From CALMKX01 sp036274895 (lineage in GTDB: Bacteria > Acidobacteriota > Thermoanaerobaculia > Multivoradales > SZUA-115): 64,000 nt of DNA. The notes below the pieces were generated by a model. It did no database searches. It was not told the DNA's origin and was given only the letters and a program-made list of their open reading frames with translations. The first letter of the stretch is position 1, and the number at the start of each line of letters is the position of its first letter. The position numbers and the translations under genes are program-made. The stretch covers positions 25,465 through 89,464 of the forward strand of contig DASUEU010000082.1 in assembly GCA_036274895.1 (NCBI GenBank). The letters run 5' to 3'. Below are positions 26,924 through 35,441 of the stretch, piece after piece.

Positions 26924-28168
26924 ATGCTCCGATTTCTCGCCGTTCTCGTTTCGACCCTCCTGCTCACGCCACCGCTCGCCGCCGCCGAAGGACCCTCGAG
27001 AGAGGCGAGGCTCTTCCAGCTCGAGGTCGGTGACGCCGCCCGCCGGGCCCGCCAGGCCCCGGTGGTGCTCGACGCCCTCAGCGACACCGCCACCGGCGAG
27101 CTGATCGGCCCCGGCGACCTGGCGCCCCGCCTCGCCGGGGTCTCGATCCTCTTCGTCGGCGAGAGCCACACCAACGCCGACTTCCACGCCGTCCAGCTGC
27201 GGGTGATCGAGGAGCTGGTGCGCGCCGGGCGGCCGGTGCGCATCGGCCTCGAGATGTACCCCTACACCGAGCAGCAGTGGCTGGACGCCTGGAGCGCAGG
27301 CCAGCTCACGGAAGAGGGTTTCCTCTCCCTCTCCCGCTGGTACGAGAACTGGGGCTACCCCTGGGCCTATTACCGCGAGATCCTCCTGCTCGCCCGCGAC
27401 CGCGCGCTGCCGGTCTACGGCCTCAATGCCCCGCGGGAGGTGGTGGCGAGCGTGCGCAAGAAGGGGTTCAAGGACCTGACCCCCGAGGAGGCCGCCCACA
27501 TCCCGACCTCGGTCGTTACCTCGAGCCCGGACCACCGCACGCTGTTCCGAGCCTTCTTCGAGGGCGACGACGACCTCCACTCCTCGATGAGCGAGGAGCA
27601 GTGGGAGGGGATGTTCGCCGCCCAGTGCACCTGGGACGCGACCATGGGTTTCCAGGCGGTCAAGGCCTTGCGCGCACGGCCGCAGGAAGGGGCGATCCTG
27701 GTGGTGCTGATCGGCTCCGGCCACGTCGCCTACGGCCTCGGCATCGAACGCCAGGCACGGCAGTGGTGGGCGCCCGCGGAGGGTCGGATGGCCTCGCTGA
27801 TCCCGGTGCCCATCCGCACCGGCGAAGGAGAGACGGTGCCGACCGTCCGGGCCTCCTACGCCGACTTCCTGTGGGGAGTGCCGCCCGAGGGCGAGCCCCT
27901 CTACCCCGCCCTCGGTCTCTCGACGGTGGCCGCCGGGGAGGGCAAGGGGCGGCGCGTCGTCTTCATCGAGAAGGACTCCCCGGCCGCGGCGGCCGGCTTT
28001 GAGGAAGGCGACCAGCTGCTCACCTTCGACGGCCTGCCCCTCCCGGACAAGGAGACCTTCAACCGCCTGATGGCGGCCAAGCGCTGGGGGGACCGGGTGG
28101 TGATCACAGTGCAGCGCGGCGCCGAGACCAAGACTCTCGAAGCCTGGCTGCGGCGGACGGGGGAGTGA
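26924..28168 (+). CDS. ChaN-like haem-binding/Tiki-family protein with C-terminal PDZ domain
   Basis: This 414-aa exported protein has a signal peptide (residues 1-22, LLLTPPLAAAE). A ChaN/DUF399 domain follows with ILFVGESHTNADFHAVQLRV near residue 75, then LEMYPYTEQQWLDAW, LPVYGLNAPREVV and the closing VVLIGSGHVAYGLGIERQ. The GExHxxxxD pattern and GSGH histidine are the conserved pair of this fold, which in bacteria binds haem and is related to Tiki-type metalloproteases. A C-terminal PDZ domain (about 320-414; SPAAAAGFEEGDQLLTFDGLP) should bind a protein tail. The start at 26924 gives the signal sequence. No iron-uptake neighbour is seen; the role is inferred to be envelope haem/iron or proteolysis. 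Confidence 0.87.
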   Translation: MLRFLAVLVSTLLLTPPLAAAEGPSREARLFQLEVGDAARRARQAPVVLDALSDTATGELIGPGDLAPRLAGVSILFVGESHTNADFHAVQLRVIEELVRAGRPVRIGLEMYPYTEQQWLDAWSAGQLTEEGFLSLSRWYENWGYPWAYYREILLLARDRALPVYGLNAPREVVASVRKKGFKDLTPEEAAHIPTSVVTSSPDHRTLFRAFFEGDDDLHSSMSEEQWEGMFAAQCTWDATMGFQAVKALRARPQEGAILVVLIGSGHVAYGLGIERQARQWWAPAEGRMASLIPVPIRTGEGETVPTVRASYADFLWGVPPEGEPLYPALGLSTVAAGEGKGRRVVFIEKDSPAAAAGFEEGDQLLTFDGLPLPDKETFNRLMAAKRWGDRVVITVQRGAETKTLEAWLRRTGE

Positions 28169-28171
28169 GGC

Positions 28172-28192
28172 GGAAGCCGGCACTGCGCTTCC
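28172..28192. terminator. Weak hairpin between convergent genes
   Basis: GGAAGC (28172-28177) pairs with GCTTCC (28187-28192) around a 9-nt loop in the short gap between the ChaN-like gene stop and the ELWxxDGT gene stop. There is no T-run, so it is a weak bidirectional terminator candidate at best. Confidence 0.3.
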
Positions 28193-28193
28193 T

Positions 28194-31055
28194 CTAGGGA
28201 CGAAGGCGGTAGAGCTGGAGCCCGTGCCGGCCGTCGTCCGCCAGGAAGAACAAGGTGTCGCCCGAAGCGGTCAGGTAACGCGGCCGGGACGAGCGGACGC
28301 CGGGAGCGATGTCGGTTACCCTGCGGGTGCCTCCCGGCGTGCCGTCGGTCACCCACAGCTCCGCCCCATGGGTGCCGTCATCGGCGCTGAAGAACACCCG
28401 CCCCCCCACCGGGACCATCTCCAGCGGAGCGGACGAAGTGGGACCCGGTGCCACATCCGCCAACAAACGGGTACCCTCCGGAGTGCCATCGCTGACCCAG
28501 GGTTCCAACCCCTCGGTGCCTCCCTGAGCCGAGAAGAAGAGCTGGCTATCGAGCGCCGCTGTCTTGGGGGCAGCCTGCATCGTCATCTGAGCTAACCAGA
28601 ACCGCCGGTCGGCTACCCGCTGCGCTGCGCCTCCCGGCTCGAAGCGGAACAACGAGACTCGTCCCGGCCCCAGACCGTCTCGGGTAGTAGCGAAGAGGAA
28701 CAGGGAGTCACCCGCGGCGGCAAGTTGGACCGGCCAGCCCACCTCTGGACCGAGGCCTGGTGGGCCTAGGGCTCTCGTCCCCGCTGCTGTGCCGTCGCTC
28801 GACCAGAGCTGGACGGGTCCACCCTTCAGGGTCGTGGCGAAGACTGCCCGGCCCTGCCAGCTGACGATCTGCTCGGGCTGGAGCGAACCGTCCACGAGGA
28901 TCAGGGTTCCGGGGAGAGTGCCGTCTGTCCGGACCACGGAGTAGGCCAGCTCGCCGCCGGTTGGTGGGCCGAGACGACTGAAGAAGAGCAGCTCACCAAT
29001 CACCGTTTCTGCACTCGTCAGAGCCAAGCCCAGACGGACGGACGGTGCCGCCTCGGAGGCCGAGCCACCGCTCGGTCCGGTCGACCAGATGGTCGCCTCT
29101 CCACCCGCTCTGCCGATCCCGGCGATTCGGTCGTCTCGAACCAGGAGCGGAGGCTTGAGCTGGCCAGAGGGCAAGGGTAGCTCTGCACGGCGCCTGGTCC
29201 CGGCCTTCGTGCCGTCGGTCTGCCAGAGGACGGATTGGCCGGTCGAGCCGGGAGTCATGAAGAAGAGGAGCCCCGGCCACGCGGCCTCGACGTGGGCGAA
29301 GCTCGCCAACCCGAACGGGGGGACTTCGGCGGCGCGGACGGAACCACTGGAGCTCACGAACCACGTCCGATCGCTGCCGGCAGGCTGCGATTCGCTGAAC
29401 AGCACGCCTCCTCGGAAGGCGATCAGCGGTGAGTCTTCTCGGCCCGGGAAGGAGGCGACGCGCAAACCGGGAGCGCTCGCGGCCCCGCAGGTGAGACAGC
29501 GCATCGCCGGGTCCGGCGGTCGAGCGGACCACAGATGCCCACCGCCGTTGGGATGGCCGGCCACGAAGAACCAGCCACCCCCGGCCACCAACAGCTCCAG
29601 CTCCCGATCCGTCCGCAGGGCCCCATGGTGAGCGAAGCGGGTCAGCGGTCGAGTCCCCTCGCTGGTCCCATTCGTCCACCAGAGTTGGGATCTGTGCTCC
29701 TCGTCCTCGGCGACGAAGGCCAGTCCATCCCCCACCGACCGGGCAACGGCGATCCCCTCCAGCCCATCGAGGTCACCGCCGAGCAAACGACGAGGCCCGG
29801 CCTGACTGCCATCCGTCTGCCACCACCGATGCCGCGTCTCCGCCGCGCCGCCATGAACCAGCACCTGCCGCCCGAGGACGAAGGCCTGGCTTCGCGAGTC
29901 GAGCCCATCGCACGGTCCCGGACAGAGGTCGGTCAGGCGAACGGGACGCATGGGGTCGGAGCTGGCCGTCCAGAGCTCGCTACCGAACTCAGGCGAGCTT
30001 GCGGAGAAAAACCAACGATCGCCGAGCGGCAGGAGAATCCCCGGATCCGAGTCCTGCAAGGCCGCGATCCGGGTGGTGCCCTGCTTCGACCCGTCCGAGC
30101 ACCAGACCTCGAGCCTTCCCCGAGGTGCGCTCATTCGCCAGCAGGTCTTCGACTCTCCTTGCACCAACCCGCCCAGGTTCCACCGGCCTGGAATGGTGGT
30201 GATCGGACGCGGGGCCACGTGACCCGGACCGGTGCTCCAGAGCTCGATCTCGCTACCACGGTCCACTGCGAGGACGAACCCTCTCGGTCCAACCGCCACG
30301 CTGGTCGGCAGCGGGAGCTCCCCGAACTCCATGAGCACTCCGGTGCCCGCGGGAGTCCCGTCCGACAACATCAGGGCGTACCGCCCGCCCCTGTCGCGCA
30401 CCGTCACGTAGGAACGGTGGCCAGAGCCGAAAAAGTGCACCGAAGAGGGGTCCTGAAGGTGCGGCGGGTGCCGGGTGGGAGGGAAACGACGCAACAGCCG
30501 CGTGCCTTCCGGAGTGCCATCCGTCCGATAGAGACCGAGGGCCTGGCCAGATCCGGCGGCGACCAAAAGCCCACCTTTCACCGAAGGACCGACGATCAAA
30601 CTCCCCTCGCCGGGGAAGCGCAGGAGAAAGGTGCCGGAGTCCGTCCCATCGGAGCGCCAGAGCAGTCCTCGACCACCCAAAGCCGAGCCAGGCTGCCAGA
30701 AGGCAAGTCCGCCATGCTGGATCACTGCCGCGCTGCCGGGAGTCGGGTAGGAGGACGGCCCGTGCTCGGTCAGCAGGCGAGGTTGGGTTGCTCCAGCCTC
30801 GAGGCAGAGGACATCCGAGTGAATCGGGTCGCGCTGGGCGACGAAGATCAGCCCCGCCGCCACGGGTGTCAATTGACGGATCTCACCGAGCGTGGCCGGC
30901 GCCGATGGGTTCACCGGAATGCGAACCAACTCCGGCTGCCGCACGGGGGCTGATCTCCCCGCGGCCAGGGCTTCGAAGGCAGGAAACAGGAGCCAGAAGA
31001 AGGCTCGAGCGAGCCTTCTTCCTTGCGATTCAGGCTGCCGCTTGCGGGTGACCAT
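28194..31055 (-). CDS. Large secreted ELWxxDGT-repeat protein
   Basis: This 953-aa protein begins with an Arg-rich n-region and a hydrophobic stretch (RRLARAFFWLLFPAFEALAAG), so it is exported. It contains about a dozen copies of an [E/Q]-L/P-W-x-[S/T]-[D/N]-G-T-x-x-G-T-[R/x]-x-[L] motif spread along its length, for example ELWVTDGTPGGTRRV, EPWVSDGTPEGTRLL and QLWSSDGTAAGTRAL. Each motif is followed by [x]-[F/V]-F-[S/V] strands, giving a beta-propeller-like or hyalin-like repeat architecture. No catalytic residue or anchor is visible. This repeat is known from delta-proteobacterial and acidobacterial surface proteins but has no established function. The start at 31055 was taken over a TTG 39 bp upstream because of the GGAGGAAGG immediately before it. 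Confidence 0.85.
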   Translation of the reverse strand: MVTRKRQPESQGRRLARAFFWLLFPAFEALAAGRSAPVRQPELVRIPVNPSAPATLGEIRQLTPVAAGLIFVAQRDPIHSDVLCLEAGATQPRLLTEHGPSSYPTPGSAAVIQHGGLAFWQPGSALGGRGLLWRSDGTDSGTFLLRFPGEGSLIVGPSVKGGLLVAAGSGQALGLYRTDGTPEGTRLLRRFPPTRHPPHLQDPSSVHFFGSGHRSYVTVRDRGGRYALMLSDGTPAGTGVLMEFGELPLPTSVAVGPRGFVLAVDRGSEIELWSTGPGHVAPRPITTIPGRWNLGGLVQGESKTCWRMSAPRGRLEVWCSDGSKQGTTRIAALQDSDPGILLPLGDRWFFSASSPEFGSELWTASSDPMRPVRLTDLCPGPCDGLDSRSQAFVLGRQVLVHGGAAETRHRWWQTDGSQAGPRRLLGGDLDGLEGIAVARSVGDGLAFVAEDEEHRSQLWWTNGTSEGTRPLTRFAHHGALRTDRELELLVAGGGWFFVAGHPNGGGHLWSARPPDPAMRCLTCGAASAPGLRVASFPGREDSPLIAFRGGVLFSESQPAGSDRTWFVSSSGSVRAAEVPPFGLASFAHVEAAWPGLLFFMTPGSTGQSVLWQTDGTKAGTRRRAELPLPSGQLKPPLLVRDDRIAGIGRAGGEATIWSTGPSGGSASEAAPSVRLGLALTSAETVIGELLFFSRLGPPTGGELAYSVVRTDGTLPGTLILVDGSLQPEQIVSWQGRAVFATTLKGGPVQLWSSDGTAAGTRALGPPGLGPEVGWPVQLAAAGDSLFLFATTRDGLGPGRVSLFRFEPGGAAQRVADRRFWLAQMTMQAAPKTAALDSQLFFSAQGGTEGLEPWVSDGTPEGTRLLADVAPGPTSSAPLEMVPVGGRVFFSADDGTHGAELWVTDGTPGGTRRVTDIAPGVRSSRPRYLTASGDTLFFLADDGRHGLQLYRLRP

Positions 31056-31220
31056 CCTTCCTCCGCGAGGCTGGCTCGGTGGAGAGCTGATCAAAGCACA
31101 GCGTCGATAGAAGGAATACTACGGTTTCGAGCATGCTGCCGCTACCCGGCCGAGCTCAACCTGTCTGCTGGCACGGGTGATCAAGGGCAGCTGTTACCCC
31201 CGGCGAGCGGGGACCAGGAG

Positions 31221-32396
31221 CTACGCCGAGAGCGCCCGATCCAGGTCGGCGATCAGGTCGTCGGGGCTCTCGAGGCCCACGGAGAGCCGCACCAGGCCCT
31301 CGGTGATGCCGGTGGCCAGGCGCTGCTCCTCGGGCACGGCGGCGTGGGTCATCGACCACGGGTGGGTGATCAGGGTCTCGGCGGCGCCGAGGTTCTCGGC
31401 CAGCGAGCACACCTGGACGCTGTTCATCACTCGCACCCCCGCCTGCGCCCCTCCTTCGACCTCGAAGCACAGCAAGGCCCCGCCGCTCTTCTGCTGGCGC
31501 CGGGCGATCTCGTACTGGGGGAAGGAAGGCAGGCCGGGGTAAGCCAGCCGGGTGACCCGCGGATGGCTCTCGAGGAAGCGAGCCACGGCCAGGGCGTTGG
31601 CACAGTGCCGGTCCATGCGCAGGGGCAGGGTCTTGGCGCCCTGGAGGGTGAGCCAGGCGTGAAAAGCGGACTGGATGGTGCCGGTGGCGTTCCTGTGCCA
31701 GCGGAAGGTCTCATCGAGCTCGGCGTCGTTGGTGATCAGAGCACCACCCACGGTGGCGTTGTGGCCGTCGATGAACTTGGTGGTCGAGTGCAGCACCACG
31801 TCCGCCCCCAGCTCGAGGGGCCGCTGGAGCACCGGCGAGAGCAGGGTGTTGTCCACCACCACCAGAGCGCCTGCGGCGTGGCCCAGGCGAGCGCCGGCGG
31901 CGATGTCGGTGAGCTTCAAAGTGGGGTTGGCCGGGGTCTCGATGAACAGCAGCTTGGTCGGCCGAGAAAGAGCCCGCTCGAGGGCCGCGAGATCGGCGGT
32001 GTCGACGAACTCGCTCTCGACGCCGAAACGGGAGAGCACGTCGCGGAACAGGCGCACCGTGCCGCCGTAGAGCACGTCCGAAAGCACCGCCCGCTCGCCC
32101 CCCGAGAGCAGGCCCAGGGCCAGGGCCGTGGTGGCCGAGAGGCCGGTGCCGAAACAGCGGCAGTGGGCGGCCCCCTCGAGCGCGGCCAGCCGCCCTTCGA
32201 GGGCGGTGACCGTGGGGTTGGCGGTGCGGCTGTAGGTGTAGCCCTTGTCCTGCCCCACGGCGGCCTGGACGTAGGTGGTGGACTGGTAGATCGGGGTCAG
32301 GATGGCGCCGGTGGTGGGATCGGGGAAGGTCCCGGCGTGGAGGGCGAGGGTCTCGAGCGCCAGCTCGGGGTCGTTCGGGTTCTGCTCATCGGCCAT
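31221..32396 (-). CDS. Cys/Met metabolism PLP-dependent enzyme (cystathionine gamma-synthase/lyase type)
   Basis: This 391-aa fold-type I PLP enzyme of the Cys/Met-metabolism family has YSRTANPTVTALEGRLAALEG near the N-terminus and FIETPANPTLKL. VVVDNTLLSPVLQRPLELGA and the PLP-lysine block HSTTKFIDGHNATVGG are intact, as is LVRLSVGLESPDDLIADL at the end. This family includes cystathionine gamma-synthase, cystathionine beta/gamma-lyase, methionine gamma-lyase and O-acetylhomoserine sulfhydrylase. Sequence alone does not separate them, so no symbol is given. The ATG at 32396 follows GGGAGACCCC. A strong hairpin lies between this gene and the one upstream. Confidence 0.9.
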   Translation of the reverse strand: MADEQNPNDPELALETLALHAGTFPDPTTGAILTPIYQSTTYVQAAVGQDKGYTYSRTANPTVTALEGRLAALEGAAHCRCFGTGLSATTALALGLLSGGERAVLSDVLYGGTVRLFRDVLSRFGVESEFVDTADLAALERALSRPTKLLFIETPANPTLKLTDIAAGARLGHAAGALVVVDNTLLSPVLQRPLELGADVVLHSTTKFIDGHNATVGGALITNDAELDETFRWHRNATGTIQSAFHAWLTLQGAKTLPLRMDRHCANALAVARFLESHPRVTRLAYPGLPSFPQYEIARRQQKSGGALLCFEVEGGAQAGVRVMNSVQVCSLAENLGAAETLITHPWSMTHAAVPEEQRLATGITEGLVRLSVGLESPDDLIADLDRALSA

Positions 32397-32416
32397 GACA
32401 GGGGTCTCCCGGAGTG

Positions 32417-32447
32417 AGCCGCCAGGGTAAGGGCCACCCTGGCGGCT
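32417..32447 (-). terminator. Strong hairpin between two same-strand genes
   Basis: A 12-bp perfect inverted repeat (AGCCGCCAGGGT at 32417-32428 and its complement at 32436-32447) with a 7-nt loop lies just after the beta-propeller stop codon at 32467 and before the PLP enzyme start at 32396. It probably terminates the propeller transcript. The T-run is lacking, so an attenuation-like control of the PLP enzyme is an alternative. Confidence 0.6.
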
Positions 32448-32466
32448 GTCAAGGCCGCGGCCCAAC

Positions 32467-33582
32467 TCAGGGCAGGTCGGGCCTCTCGAGATCGTCGCCG
32501 GGGTCGTCCACGAAGACTCTGAGCACGGCGAAGTTCGCGGGATTCCCGCTCAGCAAGGCGTGGTTCGCCACCAGCAGGGACTTGCTCCGGCTGTCGAAGG
32601 CCAGGGCGGCCGGCGCGTCGAGGGCGATGTCGTCGCCCGGCGCGCTCGAGATGCGCGCCAGCTCCACCCCACCCTCGGAGAGCACCGAGATCTGGTTGCT
32701 CAGCGCCAGGGTGACGTAGAGCTTGCCCCGGGCGCCGAAGGCGAGCTGGTCCGGGATCTCGGAGGCCGTGTACTGGAAGAAGACGCCGAGGTCGCCGGCG
32801 GTCGGGGCCGGCACCAGGGGGAGGCGGTAGATCGTGCCCAGGGCCGGGTTGAAGAAGGAAGTGGAGACCGCCACGTAGAGGTGCTCGTGACCAGGGTCGA
32901 CTCGCAAGCCATTGGTGCCGAAGGGGATGAAACCGCCACCCTCGAACAGGGGGCTCTGGAACCAGAGCTCCGGCGCCCCACCGCCCGGCGCGTAACGGAA
33001 GATCGTCGCCTGGAGCGAGTCCGACACGTAGGCGTAGCCGTCGCCGTCGAAGACCACGTCGTTGGGAATCGGCGGCAGGTCGAGCACCGTCGGCGAGCAG
33101 GGAGTGCCCGCCGGCACCGCCGAGCAGGCCGGCAGGTCGGGCAGCGGCGCGCCGTAGAAGCTCTGCTCGTAGAGGTCACCGTGCTTGGTGAAGCGCAGCA
33201 GGCCGAGCTGGGTGGAAAGGGCGTAGATCCGCCCCTCCGCGTCCACCGCCAGGTTCGAAAGGGCATGCTCGAAGGCCAGGGCTTCACCCGTGATCTCGAT
33301 GGTCGTGATCAGTTCCGCGGTCTTGCGATCGTAGACCTGAATGGCCGAGGGGCCGGTGCCCGCGGTGCCGAAACGAGCCGGGCCCGAGACGAAGACGCGG
33401 TTGCCGTGCACCGCCACGCCCTCTGGGAAGCCCGGCACGGCCGGGACGGGAGCGAAGGTCTCGATCGCACCGAAGGCGTCGGCTCCAGCCGGGGCTGCGA
33501 GGCCGATCAGACCGAGGGTGAGGGCCAGGACGGAGGCCCAGGCCTGCCTGGACAGTCCGGAAGTCGAAAGGTCGAAGCGCAT
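32467..33582 (-). CDS. Secreted beta-propeller (SMP-30/NHL-like) protein
   Basis: This 371-aa exported protein has a signal peptide (residues 1-34, ending AAPAGADAFG). Repeating strands with pattern [L/V]-A-[V/x]-D-x-x-G-x-x-Y-[V/A] follow, for example NLAVDAEGRIYALSTQLG, VVFDGDGYAYVSDSLQ, LRVDPGHEHLYVAVST and LAFGARGKLYVTLAL. This is the layout of an SMP-30/NHL beta-propeller. The catalytic metal residues of gluconolactonases cannot be confirmed, so it may bind rather than hydrolyse. A GGAGAAACC precedes the ATG at 33582. The 116-bp gap to the CocE gene upstream contains no visible feature. Confidence 0.78.
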   Translation of the reverse strand: MRFDLSTSGLSRQAWASVLALTLGLIGLAAPAGADAFGAIETFAPVPAVPGFPEGVAVHGNRVFVSGPARFGTAGTGPSAIQVYDRKTAELITTIEITGEALAFEHALSNLAVDAEGRIYALSTQLGLLRFTKHGDLYEQSFYGAPLPDLPACSAVPAGTPCSPTVLDLPPIPNDVVFDGDGYAYVSDSLQATIFRYAPGGGAPELWFQSPLFEGGGFIPFGTNGLRVDPGHEHLYVAVSTSFFNPALGTIYRLPLVPAPTAGDLGVFFQYTASEIPDQLAFGARGKLYVTLALSNQISVLSEGGVELARISSAPGDDIALDAPAALAFDSRSKSLLVANHALLSGNPANFAVLRVFVDDPGDDLERPDLP

Positions 33583-33698
33583 GGTTTCTCCTGCGGCCCC
33601 ATTGCGGGGCGAATGGGTTCAGTCGAGAGACGTGAAGGGGGCAGCCGGGGGGTCGTTCCGGGCAGCTCTTGGATTCGGGCCGACCGGTCGAGGTTTCG

Positions 33699-35441
33699 TT
33701 ACTGGGGTGAAGGAGCCGCTGGGAGCGACAAGCCGACCTCGAGATAGCTGGGGTGCTCGCGGTCGTGGAGCACCCGCACGCGGGCCGTGCGGGCGTCGTG
33801 GACGGACTCCCTCGCCACCTCTCCCCCGCCCTGAAAGTTGCGGCCCATGAACACCGAGCTCGGCGAGCGCAGGATCAGCCGCAGGCGGCTGCCGGGGGCG
33901 AGAGCGCGGGCCTCCCAGCCGAAGGTGAAGCTAAGCTCGAAGGGCACTCCGGGCGATATCAGCTCGGGCCTCTCGAGAGAACGGCGGTAGCGAGCCCGGC
34001 CCCAGTCCTCGTCGATCAGGATCGTCTGACCTTCCGGCGTGAGCAGATCCAGGCGCGCGGAGAAGTCGGCGTCCGGCACGTCCAACGCCAGCCAGATCGA
34101 GGCCTGGGCATCGCCCAGTAGCTCTGCCGCCGGCAGGGGCGCCGACAGGTAGGCCGCACCCTTGCCCCACAGGTCGTCCGGCGACTCGAAGCGGGTCAGC
34201 CACTCGGCGATCTCCTCCGTCTCGGCCAGGCCCGGCCGCAGGTCCCGCGGGTCGTGGACCCAGCCGTCGGCGGGCGCGCCCCGGCCGGGCTCCGGGTCCA
34301 GCCGCCCCGGCCGGCTGAGCGAGCCGGCCACGCCCTCGGAGGCAAGGTAGAGCCGGGTGCGGGCACCGGCGACCTCGGCCAGGGTGGCCGCCCCCCGCCA
34401 CTCCTCCGCCCCGGCGACGTAGTAGCGCACCGGCGGCTCCAGGAAGGCCGGTAGGGGCCCACCGGACAGGGCGTGCTCGAACCAGTCGGCGAGCAGGGCC
34501 TTCATGTCGATCACGGCCGCTGGAGCGAAGGTCAAGCCCCCGACCTCGGAGCGCGGGCGCAGGGTGCCGTGGTGGTCCCAGGGGCCAATCAGCAGCCGGT
34601 GCCGCGCCACCGCGCCGGCCGCCCGCAGGTGCTCGTGGTAGTACCAGAGGGGGCCGGCGTTGGCCTCGTTGCTGGCCGTGATGGTCAGGAGCGGGATCGA
34701 GATGCGGGCGAAGTCGGCTGGCGTCGGTGTCGGTCCCGTCCAGAACGAGTCGAGGGTGGGGTGGTCGAGGAAGCGCTGGAACACCTCGGACGGCGTGCCG
34801 ACGATGCGGTCGAAGTCGGCGAGGGGCCGACCCGAGATCCAGAGGTCCCGGTACTTTTCGAGCCAGAAGTCCGAGTCCGCGGCGAGGCGGGTGTTGTGGG
34901 TCTTACCGGCGGTGAGCAGGATCCACTGCATCGCGTCCGGCCCCTCGATGTTCTTCCAGCCCCACATCGGGTAGGAAGCCGAGATCGGCACCGCCGCCGC
35001 CAGGTGGGGCGGATTCTCCTTCAAGGTGCTCCACACCGCCCGGCCCGAGTAGGACTCCCCCAGCATCCCCACCTTGCCGTTCGACCAGCTCTGGCGAGCC
35101 AGCCACTCCACCAGGTCGTGGCCGTCCCGGCCGTCATTGACCCAGGGCTCGAAGCGCCCCCCGGAGCCGCCGCGCCCCCGAACGTCCACGGCTGCGAAGG
35201 CGAAGCCGCGCCGCGCGAAGTAGGAAGCCTCGGGATGGAACCAGTCCGAGCCGTAGGGGGTCATCCGGAACAGCACCGGTCGCCCTCCGGAGCGCTCTCG
35301 TGGTAGGTAGAGGGTGGCGTTCAAGTGCACGCCGTCCCGCATGGGAATCGCCACACCGAAGGCCAGGTCGTAGGCCGAGCCAGGAGGCTCGACCGGTGCC
35401 GCGAGGGCCAGGAGGAAGGCGAAGGCCGCGCCGGCTCCCAT
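33699..35441 (-). CDS. CocE/NonD family hydrolase (X-Pro dipeptidyl-peptidase-like)
   Basis: This 580-aa alpha/beta hydrolase has a short N-terminal signal-like segment (GAGAAFAFLLALAAP). The catalytic serine lies in GMLGESYSGRAVWSTL and the active-site histidine in LIGPWDHHGTLRPRS. RDGVHLNATLYLPRE near the start and a C-terminal jelly-roll (QASIWLALDVPDADFSARLDL) are typical of X-Pro dipeptidyl-peptidase/CocE proteins. Likely reactions are peptide or ester hydrolysis in the periplasm; the substrate is unknown. The start is the ATG at 35441, which shares its A with the upstream S9 peptidase stop codon; a GTG three bases earlier is also possible. The two genes are therefore coupled. Confidence 0.9.
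   Translation of the reverse strand: MGAGAAFAFLLALAAPVEPPGSAYDLAFGVAIPMRDGVHLNATLYLPRERSGGRPVLFRMTPYGSDWFHPEASYFARRGFAFAAVDVRGRGGSGGRFEPWVNDGRDGHDLVEWLARQSWSNGKVGMLGESYSGRAVWSTLKENPPHLAAAVPISASYPMWGWKNIEGPDAMQWILLTAGKTHNTRLAADSDFWLEKYRDLWISGRPLADFDRIVGTPSEVFQRFLDHPTLDSFWTGPTPTPADFARISIPLLTITASNEANAGPLWYYHEHLRAAGAVARHRLLIGPWDHHGTLRPRSEVGGLTFAPAAVIDMKALLADWFEHALSGGPLPAFLEPPVRYYVAGAEEWRGAATLAEVAGARTRLYLASEGVAGSLSRPGRLDPEPGRGAPADGWVHDPRDLRPGLAETEEIAEWLTRFESPDDLWGKGAAYLSAPLPAAELLGDAQASIWLALDVPDADFSARLDLLTPEGQTILIDEDWGRARYRRSLERPELISPGVPFELSFTFGWEARALAPGSRLRLILRSPSSVFMGRNFQGGGEVARESVHDARTARVRVLHDREHPSYLEVGLSLPAAPSPQ

Noticed and set aside
25009..27033. Plus-strand frame of 674 codons
   Set aside because: Antisense to the GH13 gene with intact catalytic residues.
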